A stretch of DNA of 64,000 bases from an uncultured Pelagibacteraceae bacterium (GTDB lineage: Bacteria; Pseudomonadota; Alphaproteobacteria; Pelagibacterales; Pelagibacteraceae): contig CACAFC010000005.1 in the NCBI GenBank assembly GCA_902531765.1, forward strand, positions 1 through 64,000, read 5' to 3'. A program made the position numbers and the translations under genes. This document shows, piece after piece, positions 8,677-18,577 of the stretch. The notes under the pieces are model-generated. The model was given only the letters and a program-made list of their open reading frames with translations, was not told the DNA's origin and made no database searches. Position 1 is the first letter of the stretch, and every line of letters begins with the position of its first letter.

Positions 8677-10229
8677 ATCTGAAAAAATTCTTTGATAAAA
8701 TTTCTTATGGTAACTTTGTTAAATAAGTTTTTATCGCTTTTATTATATTGATTTATAAATTTATCTATTTTTTTTAGAGATTTATTATCTATTCTTAAAT
8801 TGTTGATATTTAATTTATTAAGTGAGAGATCATAAACGAAATCTAATCTAATTTTGTCAAAGACATCTCTATAATTTCTTTTTATTTGAAAGTATCTAAA
8901 AAATTTTTCTATATCTTCAAAATTGAAAATGATTTCACCAACTAATTTTTTACCATCAACATCATTTAAAAACTCAATTTCATTTGATTTAATTAATACG
9001 GATTCATTCCACAAAGTGTTAAAGTCTCTAATAAAAATTCTTCCATCGCCCAAATGTATTTTTGAAAGAAAATTTTTTAAATACTCAAATTTATCTATCT
9101 GATCAATATTAATATTTATAGATGCATTTAGATTAGGATTATTCAATAAGTCTGAATCTAAAAGGTCAATAAGTAAAGATTCACTTCGGAATATTTTTCT
9201 CTGACTTATATAATTAAAATTTAAATCTGTTGAAAAATAAAATGGTTTAAAATTCACATCACCCCTAAAGTTTTTATCGGACGATAAAAAACTTAAAGAA
9301 TTATCATCAATTACATATCTAAATATATTTTTATTATTAATTGTTTCTATATTAAAAAAACCTCTTATTTTGCCTCCATCTTGCTCTAAAGAAGTTTCAA
9401 TATCTAATCTGATTTTTTTTGAAGATAATTTGATATTCTTATTTTCATTATTAATATTTTTGGAGATATCTAATTTAAATGGAACATTAAATACTTTAAA
9501 ATTTGATTTAATTTTTTGATAATCATTTACATCGTCAAAGAAAAAACTTAAATTGGTAATCTTTGTTAAAAATAATAAATCATCATTTTGATCTTTATAA
9601 AATAATCTGGATTTTTTAAAGGTAAATTTATTTTCTTTATCAGAACTAGTTAAACCTTTAAGAAAAAAATTTATATTCTTTGAGTTAATATTGAACTCTG
9701 TGTTATTAAAGACTATATCTTTAGTGAAAATTTTCTCTGGTAAAAAAAAATTCTTAAATGAAATATAAAATTTCACATATTCAGAGTTTGCTAAAACCGA
9801 TTCATCATTAATAATATCTAAATTTTTAGTATAAAAAAATGGTTTGGGAAATAATCCATATTTAACTTTTTCATTAAATTTAATTTTTATGTCATATTTA
9901 TTTAAAGAGTGGTTTGTTAAAGAAGTTTTGATTAAGTCTTCTTTGTAAAATACTGGAATTAGAAAATAACTGAAAAAAAGTATTATTGCAGAAGCAATGG
10001 AAATAGCAATCTTGTTATCTAAATAATAAAATTTTTTCTTGCTCTGATTGAATTTCTTTAAATTTCGAATCTTATCAAAAAAACTTTCAATCTTGTTATC
10101 TAGATAGTCAAATTTTTTCTTTATAGGTGCGTGCTTATTGGAACTTTTAAAATTACCAAAAAAATTATCTAATAACTTGTTAATTGGTGATAATATTTTT
10201 CGAAAGTTTTTTTTATTAAAATTAAACAT
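8664..10229 (-). CDS. AsmA-like membrane-anchored protein
   Basis: A 521-residue protein with a basic cytoplasmic N-terminus of about 70 residues, one TM segment at about 74-92 (ISIASAIILFFSYFLIPVF) and a large periplasmic part rich in beta strands. The stretch after the TM (NKYDIKIKFNEKVKYGLFPKPFFYTKNLDI) resembles the N-terminal AsmA domain. AsmA-type proteins belong to the repeating-beta-groove group implicated in phospholipid transport to the outer membrane. This assignment rests on architecture and a short motif. Its ATG is 31 bp from the divergent uvrD start. The long basic N-terminus before the TM is unusual; a later internal start is possible. Confidence 0.6.
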   Translation of the reverse strand: MFNFNKKNFRKILSPINKLLDNFFGNFKSSNKHAPIKKKFDYLDNKIESFFDKIRNLKKFNQSKKKFYYLDNKIAISIASAIILFFSYFLIPVFYKEDLIKTSLTNHSLNKYDIKIKFNEKVKYGLFPKPFFYTKNLDIINDESVLANSEYVKFYISFKNFFLPEKIFTKDIVFNNTEFNINSKNINFFLKGLTSSDKENKFTFKKSRLFYKDQNDDLLFLTKITNLSFFFDDVNDYQKIKSNFKVFNVPFKLDISKNINNENKNIKLSSKKIRLDIETSLEQDGGKIRGFFNIETINNKNIFRYVIDDNSLSFLSSDKNFRGDVNFKPFYFSTDLNFNYISQRKIFRSESLLIDLLDSDLLNNPNLNASININIDQIDKFEYLKNFLSKIHLGDGRIFIRDFNTLWNESVLIKSNEIEFLNDVDGKKLVGEIIFNFEDIEKFFRYFQIKRNYRDVFDKIRLDFVYDLSLNKLNINNLRIDNKSLKKIDKFINQYNKSDKNLFNKVTIRNFIKEFFQIYSG

Positions 10230-10260
10230 AAATTTATTGACTTATAATTAAATTATTCAA

Positions 10261-12297
10261 ATGGTAAACTCTGATTATTTAAGAAATCTTAATGAGGCCC
10301 AAAAACAAGCTGTCTTAGCTTTAGATGGACCATTATTAATAGTTGCTGGAGCTGGGTCTGGGAAAACTAAGGTTTTAACAAGTAGAATTGCTCACATAAT
10401 AAAAAACAAAAATGCTTTCCCTAATCAAATTCTTGCTGTGACATTCACAAATAAAGCAGCGAAAGAAATGCAAAATAGAGTAAGTAAAATTTTAGGATCT
10501 TCTGCAGTTGGCTTATCTTGGCTAGGAACATTTCACTCAATATGTGCAAAATTACTTAGAAAACATGCTCCGGCAGTAAATCTAAATTCAAATTTTACAA
10601 TTATTGATAGTGATGATCAAATCAGATTGATCAAGAATATTTGTAAAGCAGAAAATATTGATGTCAAACAACTAGCCCCTAGATATGTCATTGCAATTAT
10701 TGATAAGTGGAAAAATAAAGGCTTATATCCAAGTGAAGTGAAAATTAATTCTAAAGATATTTATGAAAAAACAATCTTACCTGTTTATAAAATTTACCAA
10801 CAAAAATTGATTGAGTTAAATGCTTGTGATTTTGGAGATCTAATCCTGCATTCAGTAAAAATTTTAGAAAAAAGCAAAGATATTAGAGACATCTATTCTA
10901 AAAATTTTAAATACATTCTTGTCGATGAATATCAAGATACGAATTTTATACAAAGTCGATGGCTTAATTTATTAGCAGAAAAAAATAAGAATATTTGTTG
11001 TGTAGGAGATGATGATCAATCTATTTATAGTTGGAGAGGAGCAGAAATTAAGAATTTTCTAGATTTTGATAAGATTTATGAAAATACGAAGATAATAAGA
11101 CTTGAAGAAAATTATAGATCATCAAAAAATATTCTATCTGTAGCTTCATCATTAATTTCTAATAATCAGAACAGAGTTGGTAAAACTTTAAAATCTACAA
11201 TGGATGAAGGAGACTTAATAAAATTAAATTGTTTTAAAAATGGGAAAGATGAAGCGATAGGAATTTCAGATGAAGTAGAGCAAATTAAAAAGAAGTACTC
11301 ACTGAATAATGTTGCAATTTTAGTTAGAGCCATTTTTCAAACAAGAGAATTTGAAGAAAGATTTTTAAAGATTGGGATGCCTTATCGAATTTTAGGAGGA
11401 ATTAAATTTTACGAGAGAGCTGAAATAAAAGATTGTGTAGCTTATTTAAGGTTGATTAATCAAGAAAAAGATGATCTGGCTTTTGAAAGAATAGTAAATA
11501 ATCCCAAAAGGTCTGTCGGTGAAAGCACAATTAAAACAATACACGAATACTCAAAAAAAAATAGAATTAGTTTAGAGGGTTCATCAAGAAAAATGATAGA
11601 GCAAAATTTAATAAAACCAAAGGCAAAAATAGGTTTAAATTTATTTTTAGATTTAATTTCTAAATGGAGGAATGATTTAAAAATAAAAAACTTTAATCAT
11701 GTAAAATTATTACAAGTTCTTTTGGATGAGTCTGGATACTCAGCAATGTTAAAAAATAAAAAAGATCTTGAGAACGAGAATCGTTTAGAAAACATTAAAG
11801 AATTATTGAGTGCCATGAAAGAGTTTGATAACTTAGAAAGTTTTTTAGATCATGTATCTCTTGCAACGTCTATTGATCAAGATTGGGAAGGTGAAAAAAT
11901 TAATATGATGACAATGCATGCTGCTAAAGGATTAGAGTTTGATGTGGTATTTTTACCTGGATGGGAAGAAGGACTATTTCCTCACCAAAAATCCATAGAA
12001 GAAAAAGGGCATAATGGTTTGGAAGAGGAGAGAAGATTAGCGTATGTAGGAATCACAAGAGCTAAAAGAAATGCAATTATTTCATTTTCAATGAATAGAT
12101 TTTATCAAGGTGACTGGGTAGACAGTATGGCATCAAGATTTATTGATGAGCTTCCAGAGAAAAATTTAGAAAAAAATTCATATTTCGATGAAAATAAAGA
12201 TGCATTTGAGGAATTTGAATTTAATCAAGATTTTGAATTAGAAGATGATTCTAAAAGAAGCCCTGGTTGGATCCGATATCAAAAAAGAATTAAATGA
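10261..12297 (+). CDS. uvrD: ATP-dependent DNA helicase UvrD/PcrA
   Basis: A 678-residue superfamily 1A 3'-5' helicase. Motif I AGAGSGKT lies at about 29-36, motif II VDEYQDTN near 221, motif III DDQSIYSWRGA near 249, motif V TMHAAKGLEFDVVFLPGWE near 555 and motif VI RRLAYVGITRAK near 595. It unwinds DNA in nucleotide excision and mismatch repair, releasing the UvrC-incised oligonucleotide. uvrB and uvrC lie 40 kb away in this window. The C-terminal tail is shorter than in E. coli UvrD but ends in an SPGWIRYQKR motif. Its stop overlaps the pepP start (ATGA), so the two are coupled. Confidence 0.95.
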   Translation: MVNSDYLRNLNEAQKQAVLALDGPLLIVAGAGSGKTKVLTSRIAHIIKNKNAFPNQILAVTFTNKAAKEMQNRVSKILGSSAVGLSWLGTFHSICAKLLRKHAPAVNLNSNFTIIDSDDQIRLIKNICKAENIDVKQLAPRYVIAIIDKWKNKGLYPSEVKINSKDIYEKTILPVYKIYQQKLIELNACDFGDLILHSVKILEKSKDIRDIYSKNFKYILVDEYQDTNFIQSRWLNLLAEKNKNICCVGDDDQSIYSWRGAEIKNFLDFDKIYENTKIIRLEENYRSSKNILSVASSLISNNQNRVGKTLKSTMDEGDLIKLNCFKNGKDEAIGISDEVEQIKKKYSLNNVAILVRAIFQTREFEERFLKIGMPYRILGGIKFYERAEIKDCVAYLRLINQEKDDLAFERIVNNPKRSVGESTIKTIHEYSKKNRISLEGSSRKMIEQNLIKPKAKIGLNLFLDLISKWRNDLKIKNFNHVKLLQVLLDESGYSAMLKNKKDLENENRLENIKELLSAMKEFDNLESFLDHVSLATSIDQDWEGEKINMMTMHAAKGLEFDVVFLPGWEEGLFPHQKSIEEKGHNGLEEERRLAYVGITRAKRNAIISFSMNRFYQGDWVDSMASRFIDELPEKNLEKNSYFDENKDAFEEFEFNQDFELEDDSKRSPGWIRYQKRIK

Positions 12298-13991
12298 TAA
12301 AAAAAAGAATAAATAAACTTCGAAGTCAATTTTCAGGATATGGAATCGATGGATATGTAGTACCAAAAAATGACGAATTTTTTTCTGAATACTCTAATAA
12401 AGATAGGCTTAAGTTTATTTCAAATTTCACAGGTTCCGCAGGTTATGCAATAATTTTAAAGGATAGAAACTATCTTTTTGTTGATGGAAGATATACGATC
12501 CAAAGTAAAATCGAAAGTAGTAAGCATTTTAAAATTTTAGATTATTTTAAAATTATTAATACAAGTGTTTTTAAAGATTTGAATTTAGGAATTGATCCCA
12601 CATTATTTACCTCAAAACAAATTAAGAATTTTTTTTTAAAAAATAATAAAATTACCATCATAAAAGAAAATCTTGTTGATAAAATTTCCAAAATACAAAA
12701 TATAAAAGAATCTTCTTTTTATTCTATTGATAAAACTATTGCTGGTGAAAGCCATCACAGAAAAATCTCTAGAGTTTCTTCTTTTTTAAAAAGAAATAAA
12801 TACGATTATTTATTTGTTACAGCACCAGAGAATATTGCGTGGTTGTTGAATATTAGGGGATACGACAGTCCAACAAGCCCAATACCAAATAGTAATCTTT
12901 TACTAACAAAAGAAAAACATGTTTTCTTGATTGTTAAGAAAAATAAGACAAGAAAGCTTTTGAATGAAAAAAAACTTGAACAAAACCAGATAGTTGATCC
13001 AAAGTATATCTTAGATTTTTTTGTTAAATTAAAAAAAGGAAGTATTTTATTAGATGAGAAAACATGTTCTGTATATTTAGAACAATTAATAGAAAAAAAA
13101 TTTAAAGTAATTAAGAAAGAAGACCCAATTTATATTCTTAAGTCTATAAAAAATAATATTGAAATCAAAAATATGATTAATGCTCATATAATAGATGGAG
13201 TAGCATTAACAAAATTTATCTACTGGATAAAAAATTTAAAAAAATTGAGTATTACTGAGGTTGATGCTCAAAATAAATTAGAAAAAATTAGAAGAAGGAG
13301 TCCAAAATATTTATTTCCGAGTTTTAATACTATAGCTGGTAGTGGAAAAAATGGAGCAATAGTTCATTATAGAGCTACAAAAAATAATACAAAACTCTTA
13401 AGAAGAAATGAAATATTCCTATGTGACTCTGGGGGTCAATATAAATTTGGTACAACAGATGTAACAAGAACTATCTGCTTTGGAAATCAAAATAAAAATA
13501 TAAAAAATATTTTTACAAATGTTTTAAAAGGACATATTGCTGTTGCTCAAACTGATCTTAATAAAAAAAAAACTGGGAAACTCATTGACAAAGATGCGAG
13601 AAAATTTCTTAAAAAAGACCACCTAGATTATAGTCACGGCACAGGACATGGAGTTGGTTTTTTTCTTAATGTTCATGAGGGACCTCAAGCTATCTCAAAA
13701 TCTAATTCAGTAAAAATTCAAAAAGGAATGATACTTAGTAATGAACCAGGTTATTATAAAAAAGATAAATTTGGAATTCGTATTGAAAACCTGGTTTATG
13801 TAAAAAAAATTGGAAGAAAATTAGGTTTTGAAAATTTAACTTTAGCCCCAATAGAAAAAGAATTAATCAATTTTAATCTCCTAACCAAGCAAGAAAAAAA
13901 CTATCTTTTTAATTATCATTTAAAAGTTTACTCAAAAATATCTCCATTTTTAAATAGAAATGAAAAAAAATGGTTAGCAAGTTTTATTTAA
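12294..13991 (+). CDS. pepP: Xaa-Pro aminopeptidase (M24B, aminopeptidase P)
   Basis: A 565-residue creatinase/prolidase-fold peptidase with two N-terminal creatinase-like domains (residues 1-290) and a C-terminal M24B catalytic domain. The metal ligands are visible: Asp in CDSGGQYKFGTTDVTRT (about 375-391), His in SHGTGHGVGFF (about 447), Glu in NEPGYY (about 482) and Glu in IRIENL (about 497). It removes N-terminal residues preceding proline. The three-domain length matches the cytosolic APP1-type enzyme rather than the shorter E. coli PepP. It is coupled to uvrD by a 4-bp overlap and overlaps the convergent ligA end by 8 bp. Confidence 0.92.
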   Translation: MIKKRINKLRSQFSGYGIDGYVVPKNDEFFSEYSNKDRLKFISNFTGSAGYAIILKDRNYLFVDGRYTIQSKIESSKHFKILDYFKIINTSVFKDLNLGIDPTLFTSKQIKNFFLKNNKITIIKENLVDKISKIQNIKESSFYSIDKTIAGESHHRKISRVSSFLKRNKYDYLFVTAPENIAWLLNIRGYDSPTSPIPNSNLLLTKEKHVFLIVKKNKTRKLLNEKKLEQNQIVDPKYILDFFVKLKKGSILLDEKTCSVYLEQLIEKKFKVIKKEDPIYILKSIKNNIEIKNMINAHIIDGVALTKFIYWIKNLKKLSITEVDAQNKLEKIRRRSPKYLFPSFNTIAGSGKNGAIVHYRATKNNTKLLRRNEIFLCDSGGQYKFGTTDVTRTICFGNQNKNIKNIFTNVLKGHIAVAQTDLNKKKTGKLIDKDARKFLKKDHLDYSHGTGHGVGFFLNVHEGPQAISKSNSVKIQKGMILSNEPGYYKKDKFGIRIENLVYVKKIGRKLGFENLTLAPIEKELINFNLLTKQEKNYLFNYHLKVYSKISPFLNRNEKKWLASFI

Positions 13992-16005
13992 GCATCTTTA
14001 GCCAAGAAGACTGGTCTAAGATTTTTATACCCAAATTTTTTGCTGCTTCGACTTTCCTATTAGTTGGTTTTTCACCAATGATTAGATAATCAAGTTTTTT
14101 TGTAACATTGCTAACTATTGATCCTGAATTTTGTTCTATTAAAGATTTTGCCTCAGAACGGCTCATGTTTGATAGTTTGCCTGTAAACATAAATGTTTTA
14201 TTGTTTAATGGACCACCAACTTTGATTGTTTCTACGTCTTTTACTTCAAGTAGTTCATCTAAATTTTTCAATACCTTTAAGTTTGTATCGTTGTTAAAAA
14301 AATTTTTAATTGAATTTATCTGAGTTTCCCCTATTCCATCAATATTCATTAGATCATCAAAATTACTTTTTTTTGAGAGTGCTAAAAAATTTTTAAGTGA
14401 TTTTAAGTTCTTAGATATGATTTTAGCATTTTCTAAACCAATGTGTCTTATGCCCAAGGAATAGACAAATTTTTCAAAAGAAATTTTTTTTCTTAAATTT
14501 ATCGAATATTTTAAATTAGCAACTGATTGTTTACCCCACCCATCCAAACTTTCAATTTTCTTATAATCAAGTTTGAATATATCTGGTGGGAGTTTGATTA
14601 AATTCAAATTCCAAAAGTTTTCAACTATCTTTTTACCAAACCCCTCGATATTAAAAGCTTCTTTTGAAACAAAATGTTTGATTTTCTCTATAGACATTTT
14701 TTTACACTCATATCCCTCACTAGAGCATCTTCTTACTGCATCTTCTTTTTTAGTCGTAAAGTTAAAATCTTTAATAGTTCTTGATCCGCAAGACGGACAT
14801 TTAAGAGGAAAATTAAATTTTTTTGAATCCTTATTCCTCATTTTAAGATCTACAGAAATTACATGCGGTATTACATCGCCAGCTCTCTCAATTAAAACTG
14901 TATCATTCACCCTTATGTCTTTTCTATTTATTTCTTCTTCATTATGTAAAGTTGCATTAGAAACAACTACTCCTCCAATATTTACAGGATTGATTTTTGC
15001 CACAGGTGTTAATGCACCAGTTCTGCCAATTTGAATCTCTATATCTTTTATTTTTGAAATTCCGCTATTGGCTGAAAATTTGTGAGCGATAGCCCATCTA
15101 GGAGCATTAGCAACATTCCCTAATCTTTTTTGTAATTGAAAATTGTTAACTTTATAAACAATCCCATCAATATCAAAATCAATATCACCTCTTTTTTTTT
15201 CGATTTCGTGATAATTGGTCATTAGTTTCTTTATTTTTTCAAGAGTTTTATTTAAAGGATTAGTTTTGAAACCCCATTCTTTTAAATTTTTTAAATATTC
15301 ATCTTGTGATGTAGCTTTCAAACCTTTTTCATAACCAAACGTATAAGCAATAAATTTTAAAGGAATTTTTTTTGTTTCTTTTGGATCTTTTTGTCTTAAA
15401 GATCCAGAGGCTGCATTTCTTGGATTTGCAAACTTATTTTTTAATTTTTCAAAATCACTATTTTGAATAAATACCTCGCCTCTTATATCGATTTCTTTTG
15501 GAAAATTTTTTGACTTTATAAGATATGGAATGTCTTTAATTGTTTTCAAATTTTCCGTAATATCTTCTCCCTCTTTTCCATCCCCTCTAGACAAACCAGT
15601 AATAAATTTCCCATTTTTGTATATTAAGGATGCTGATATACCGTCAATTTTAGGTTCGGCGCTGTATATTATGCTGAAATTTTTATCCTCATTTAAAAAA
15701 TTTAAAATTTTTTTTTCAAAATTCATTAGGTCATTTTCATCAAAAGCATTACCTAAGGAAAGCATGGGAACTGAATGTTTTATTTTTTTAAAAACTTTAG
15801 ATGGTTTAAAACCCACTGAAATAGATGGTGAATTAATGTCATTTAAATATTCATGTTTTCTCTCTAAATCAATTATTTCTAATTTTAATTTATCGAATTC
15901 TTGATCACTTACTAAAGGAGCATTTAAATCATAATAATGCTTATTATATTTTTGAAATAATTTTATCTTCTTTAAGTATTTTTGATTGATTTTTTCATCC
16001 AACAT
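13984..16005 (-). CDS. ligA: NAD+-dependent DNA ligase
   Basis: A 673-residue LigA, full length. The adenylated lysine is in EPKIDGIS at about 119. It has the OB-fold region, a Cys4 zinc finger (CPSCGSRTIK with later CSSEGYEC), helix-hairpin-helix repeats (about residues 480-590) and a C-terminal BRCT domain (about 597-673, TFMFTGKLSNMSRSEAKSLI). It seals nicks in replication and excision repair. It is the last gene of the long minus-strand division/wall cluster, 4 bp after bamD. Several plus-strand frames over it are shadows. Confidence 0.96.
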   Translation of the reverse strand: MLDEKINQKYLKKIKLFQKYNKHYYDLNAPLVSDQEFDKLKLEIIDLERKHEYLNDINSPSISVGFKPSKVFKKIKHSVPMLSLGNAFDENDLMNFEKKILNFLNEDKNFSIIYSAEPKIDGISASLIYKNGKFITGLSRGDGKEGEDITENLKTIKDIPYLIKSKNFPKEIDIRGEVFIQNSDFEKLKNKFANPRNAASGSLRQKDPKETKKIPLKFIAYTFGYEKGLKATSQDEYLKNLKEWGFKTNPLNKTLEKIKKLMTNYHEIEKKRGDIDFDIDGIVYKVNNFQLQKRLGNVANAPRWAIAHKFSANSGISKIKDIEIQIGRTGALTPVAKINPVNIGGVVVSNATLHNEEEINRKDIRVNDTVLIERAGDVIPHVISVDLKMRNKDSKKFNFPLKCPSCGSRTIKDFNFTTKKEDAVRRCSSEGYECKKMSIEKIKHFVSKEAFNIEGFGKKIVENFWNLNLIKLPPDIFKLDYKKIESLDGWGKQSVANLKYSINLRKKISFEKFVYSLGIRHIGLENAKIISKNLKSLKNFLALSKKSNFDDLMNIDGIGETQINSIKNFFNNDTNLKVLKNLDELLEVKDVETIKVGGPLNNKTFMFTGKLSNMSRSEAKSLIEQNSGSIVSNVTKKLDYLIIGEKPTNRKVEAAKNLGIKILDQSSWLKMLK

Positions 16006-16009
16006 TTTT

Positions 16010-16843
16010 TTAAAAAAGGCTCTTAATTCTACTTAAAATTTTACTTTTTTCTTTTTTTCTCTCAGGAATAGAAGTTTTATACTTTCTATTAAAAATTTTG
16101 TAAGTTTCTTTATACCATTCTCCTGAATTATAATTATAACCTAATAATGAAGCATATTTTAGCGACTCGTCTTCCATGCCTAATTTATAGTAAATTTCTA
16201 CTAATCTATGTATTGCCTCTTCTACGTGGATTGTTGTCTCATACTCTTTTAAAACATTCTTAAATCTATTAATAGCTGGAATCCATTTTTTTTTCTTAAT
16301 ATAATGTCTGCCTATATAGACTTCTTTTGCAGCTAATATATCATTAATTAAATCGATTTTAAATTTTGCATCATAAGCATAATCACTATTTGGAAAATTT
16401 TTAATTATAAAATCAAATTCTTTTTTCGATAAAATTAAAGGTGCTAAATCTTTTTTTTCACCCTCAATAGTTTCATAGTAACAAATTGCTAAAAGATAAT
16501 GTGCATAAGCTTTATTTTTGTCGTTAGGGTAAGTTTTAAAATATCTTTTAATATTTTCGATAGCAAGACTGTAATAACTTTGCATATAATATGAATAGGA
16601 AGCCATCAGAACTGATTTAGGCGCCCATTGTGATTGTGGAAATAAAATTTCAGCCTCTAAAAACTTTTTACTTGCAGCAAAGTAGTCACCAATTTCAAGT
16701 AGATCCATGCCATTCTCATAGGCTGAGATCATCTCTATTTTTTGATCAGTTTCTTTTATTAGTTTTATATTTTCAGTTTCTTTACTGCATGAATAAAAAA
16801 ATATTAGAGAAAAAATGATTAAAACTAATTTAAATTTGTACAT
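16010..16843 (-). CDS. bamD: outer membrane assembly lipoprotein BamD
   Basis: A 277-residue protein with a lipoprotein signal peptide ending in IFFYSC, giving a lipidated Cys19, followed by TPR-type helices (EIGDYFAASKKFLEAEILFPQSQWAPKSV and KRYFKTYPNDKNKAYAHYLLAICYYE regions). BamD is the essential lipoprotein partner of BamA in outer-membrane beta-barrel insertion. The lpxC-bamD-ligA order is common in alphaproteobacteria. It is 48 bp downstream of lpxC. Confidence 0.92.
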   Translation of the reverse strand: MYKFKLVLIIFSLIFFYSCSKETENIKLIKETDQKIEMISAYENGMDLLEIGDYFAASKKFLEAEILFPQSQWAPKSVLMASYSYYMQSYYSLAIENIKRYFKTYPNDKNKAYAHYLLAICYYETIEGEKKDLAPLILSKKEFDFIIKNFPNSDYAYDAKFKIDLINDILAAKEVYIGRHYIKKKKWIPAINRFKNVLKEYETTIHVEEAIHRLVEIYYKLGMEDESLKYASLLGYNYNSGEWYKETYKIFNRKYKTSIPERKKEKSKILSRIKSLF

Positions 16844-16891
16844 CCCTTAAACTATATAGATTTTAGATAAAATTATAAGGATGAATTTTAT

Positions 16892-17812
16892 TTATGCTAT
16901 TGATCTTAGCAAACTTCTATTAATTAATGTATGAGGTAGTGTTCTTTCTTGAATTTCAATGATTGAAAAATTATCCTTATTGCTAAAGACTTCTCTTAAT
17001 AGACTATTTGTTAAATAGTGTCCACCTTGAGAACAGTTTATACTAGCTATCATTCTGTATCCAGATGTATAAAGATCTCCAATACAATCTAGTATTTTAT
17101 GATTAACAAATTCTTTTGAATTTCTTAAACCTTCAGAATTTAATACTTCCTCAGCTTTAACAACAACAGCGTTTTCTAGACTTCCACCTTTGGCTAGACC
17201 ATTTTTTTTAATTTTCTCTATGTCTTCATACAGACAGAAAGTTCTCGATTCAAAAATTTCAGTTAGATCATCATCATAAACATTTTTTTTATTTCTTTGA
17301 TTTCCTATAATTTGATTTTTATATTTTAATTCAAAATCGATATCCAAACTTAATTTTGAAGGCTCAATTGAAATAAATTTATCGCCATTTCTAAATTCAA
17401 TTTTTTTGTTAATCTTAATTATTTTAATAGGTTTGTTACTTAGTTCTAAACCTGCTGTTAATATTTTTTCAATAAAAACTTTCGCTGACCCGTCTAAAAT
17501 TGGTACTTCCTCATTATCAATTTCAATCAATGCATTATCGATTCCAATTCCAAATAAAGCACCCATTAAATGCTCAATAGTAGAAACTTTCACTCCATCA
17601 CTATTACTAATAGTAGTATTCAAAGCTGTATTACTCACATTCATAAAATTTGGGTAAATTAGATTATTGTCTTTTAAATCTATTCTTTTGAATACAATGC
17701 CAGTGTCTGGACTGGAAGGTTTGACACAAATCTTAACCGGTTTTCCTGAGTGAAGACCTATTCCACTGAAGGATACAGGATTTTTAATAGTTTTTTGGTT
17801 TAATAAAGACAC
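16892..17812 (-). CDS. lpxC: UDP-3-O-acyl-N-acetylglucosamine deacetylase
   Basis: A 306-residue LpxC of normal length. It has SFSGIGLHSGKPV (15-27), the zinc-ligand His81 in EHLMGALFGIG, His238 and Asp242 in NHKILDCIGDLY, and the general acid/base His265 in GGHYL. It catalyses the committed step of lipid A synthesis, so the organism makes lipopolysaccharide. It is the first lipid-A gene after the division cluster, 63 bp downstream of the FtsA-like gene, the widest gap in the run; this gap could hold an extra promoter. Confidence 0.95.
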   Translation of the reverse strand: MSLLNQKTIKNPVSFSGIGLHSGKPVKICVKPSSPDTGIVFKRIDLKDNNLIYPNFMNVSNTALNTTISNSDGVKVSTIEHLMGALFGIGIDNALIEIDNEEVPILDGSAKVFIEKILTAGLELSNKPIKIIKINKKIEFRNGDKFISIEPSKLSLDIDFELKYKNQIIGNQRNKKNVYDDDLTEIFESRTFCLYEDIEKIKKNGLAKGGSLENAVVVKAEEVLNSEGLRNSKEFVNHKILDCIGDLYTSGYRMIASINCSQGGHYLTNSLLREVFSNKDNFSIIEIQERTLPHTLINRSLLRSIA

Positions 17813-17875
17813 TCCGAACTTTTAGTCTGGTAATCTTTAAATTTAAAAACAACAAATATTACAAGAAAATACAAG

Positions 17876-18577
17876 CTAGTTAAAAAAATTAAAGAATCTC
17901 TCAAAAAATCCTAATTTTTTTGAGTATTTATTTGTGATATACACTTCATTTTGATTAAAACCTTCTAAGATTTTTTGCGCCATTAAATACAAATTATCAT
18001 TTTTATCATCTAAAAAACTATTTAAGTAATCTAGGCTCAATATTTTATCCAAAGATATTTGGTATTTTCTAAGAACATCTTCAATAGTTTTTGAGACCCT
18101 TTTAGGTATACATATATAACTAAATTCAATAGAAAGATTATTACAATTTTTTTTTTCTGGTAAAGTTTCAAAATAAGTTCCATCAATATAAAACTTATCA
18201 ATCTTCATATGAAGAATATCAAGATCTTCTAAGGTTTTGTTACAGCAACTTTTTGCTTCTAATATTAATTTTTCTATGGAATTAGAATTAATAATAATAT
18301 TATTAAATTTATTTTTGATAGATAATCGAATTGGAAAAATATTCTGATGATCAATAATCAAAAAAATATTTTTGACAAATTCTTTAAGTTTTTTTTCTAT
18401 CTTAAAAATATTTTCATTAAGGAAATTATCTAAAAGAGCTAACTCAATTTGATTGTTTTGATTATTTGTTAATGTTTCCTCTTTATAAACAAACTCATTA
18501 GCAGAATTTATTGCAACAATTGTAAATTTATTAACCCCTAAAAAAAGAAAAATCTTATTTTCTAAATTATTTACCAT
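17876..18577 (-). CDS. FtsA-like protein lacking subdomains 2A/2B
   Basis: A 233-residue protein in the usual ftsA slot, after ftsQ and before lpxC. By eye, residues 1-35 follow the first beta hairpin of FtsA subdomain 1A. Residues 100-188 follow the 1C-to-1A region: LSIEFSYICIPKRVSKTIEDVLRKY... and SLDKILSLDYLNSFL correspond to the family's [40 protein letters not shown]-type segment. The family's next part (phosphate-2 loop VVDIGGGTT, subdomains 2A and 2B) is missing. The text resumes at NLYLMAQKILEGF, like the last 1A helix, and ends in the amphipathic KKLGFFERFFNFFN, like FtsA's membrane-targeting helix. The phosphate-1 motif DxGT is also absent. FtsA, normally about 410 residues, tethers FtsZ to the membrane and recruits later division proteins. 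The function of this reduced form is unknown. Confidence 0.65.
   Translation of the reverse strand: MVNNLENKIFLFLGVNKFTIVAINSANEFVYKEETLTNNQNNQIELALLDNFLNENIFKIEKKLKEFVKNIFLIIDHQNIFPIRLSIKNKFNNIIINSNSIEKLILEAKSCCNKTLEDLDILHMKIDKFYIDGTYFETLPEKKNCNNLSIEFSYICIPKRVSKTIEDVLRKYQISLDKILSLDYLNSFLDDKNDNLYLMAQKILEGFNQNEVYITNKYSKKLGFFERFFNFFN

Noticed and set aside
14573-15034. 153-codon plus-strand frame
   Set aside because: Antisense to the conserved OB-fold/zinc region of ligA; shadow frame.
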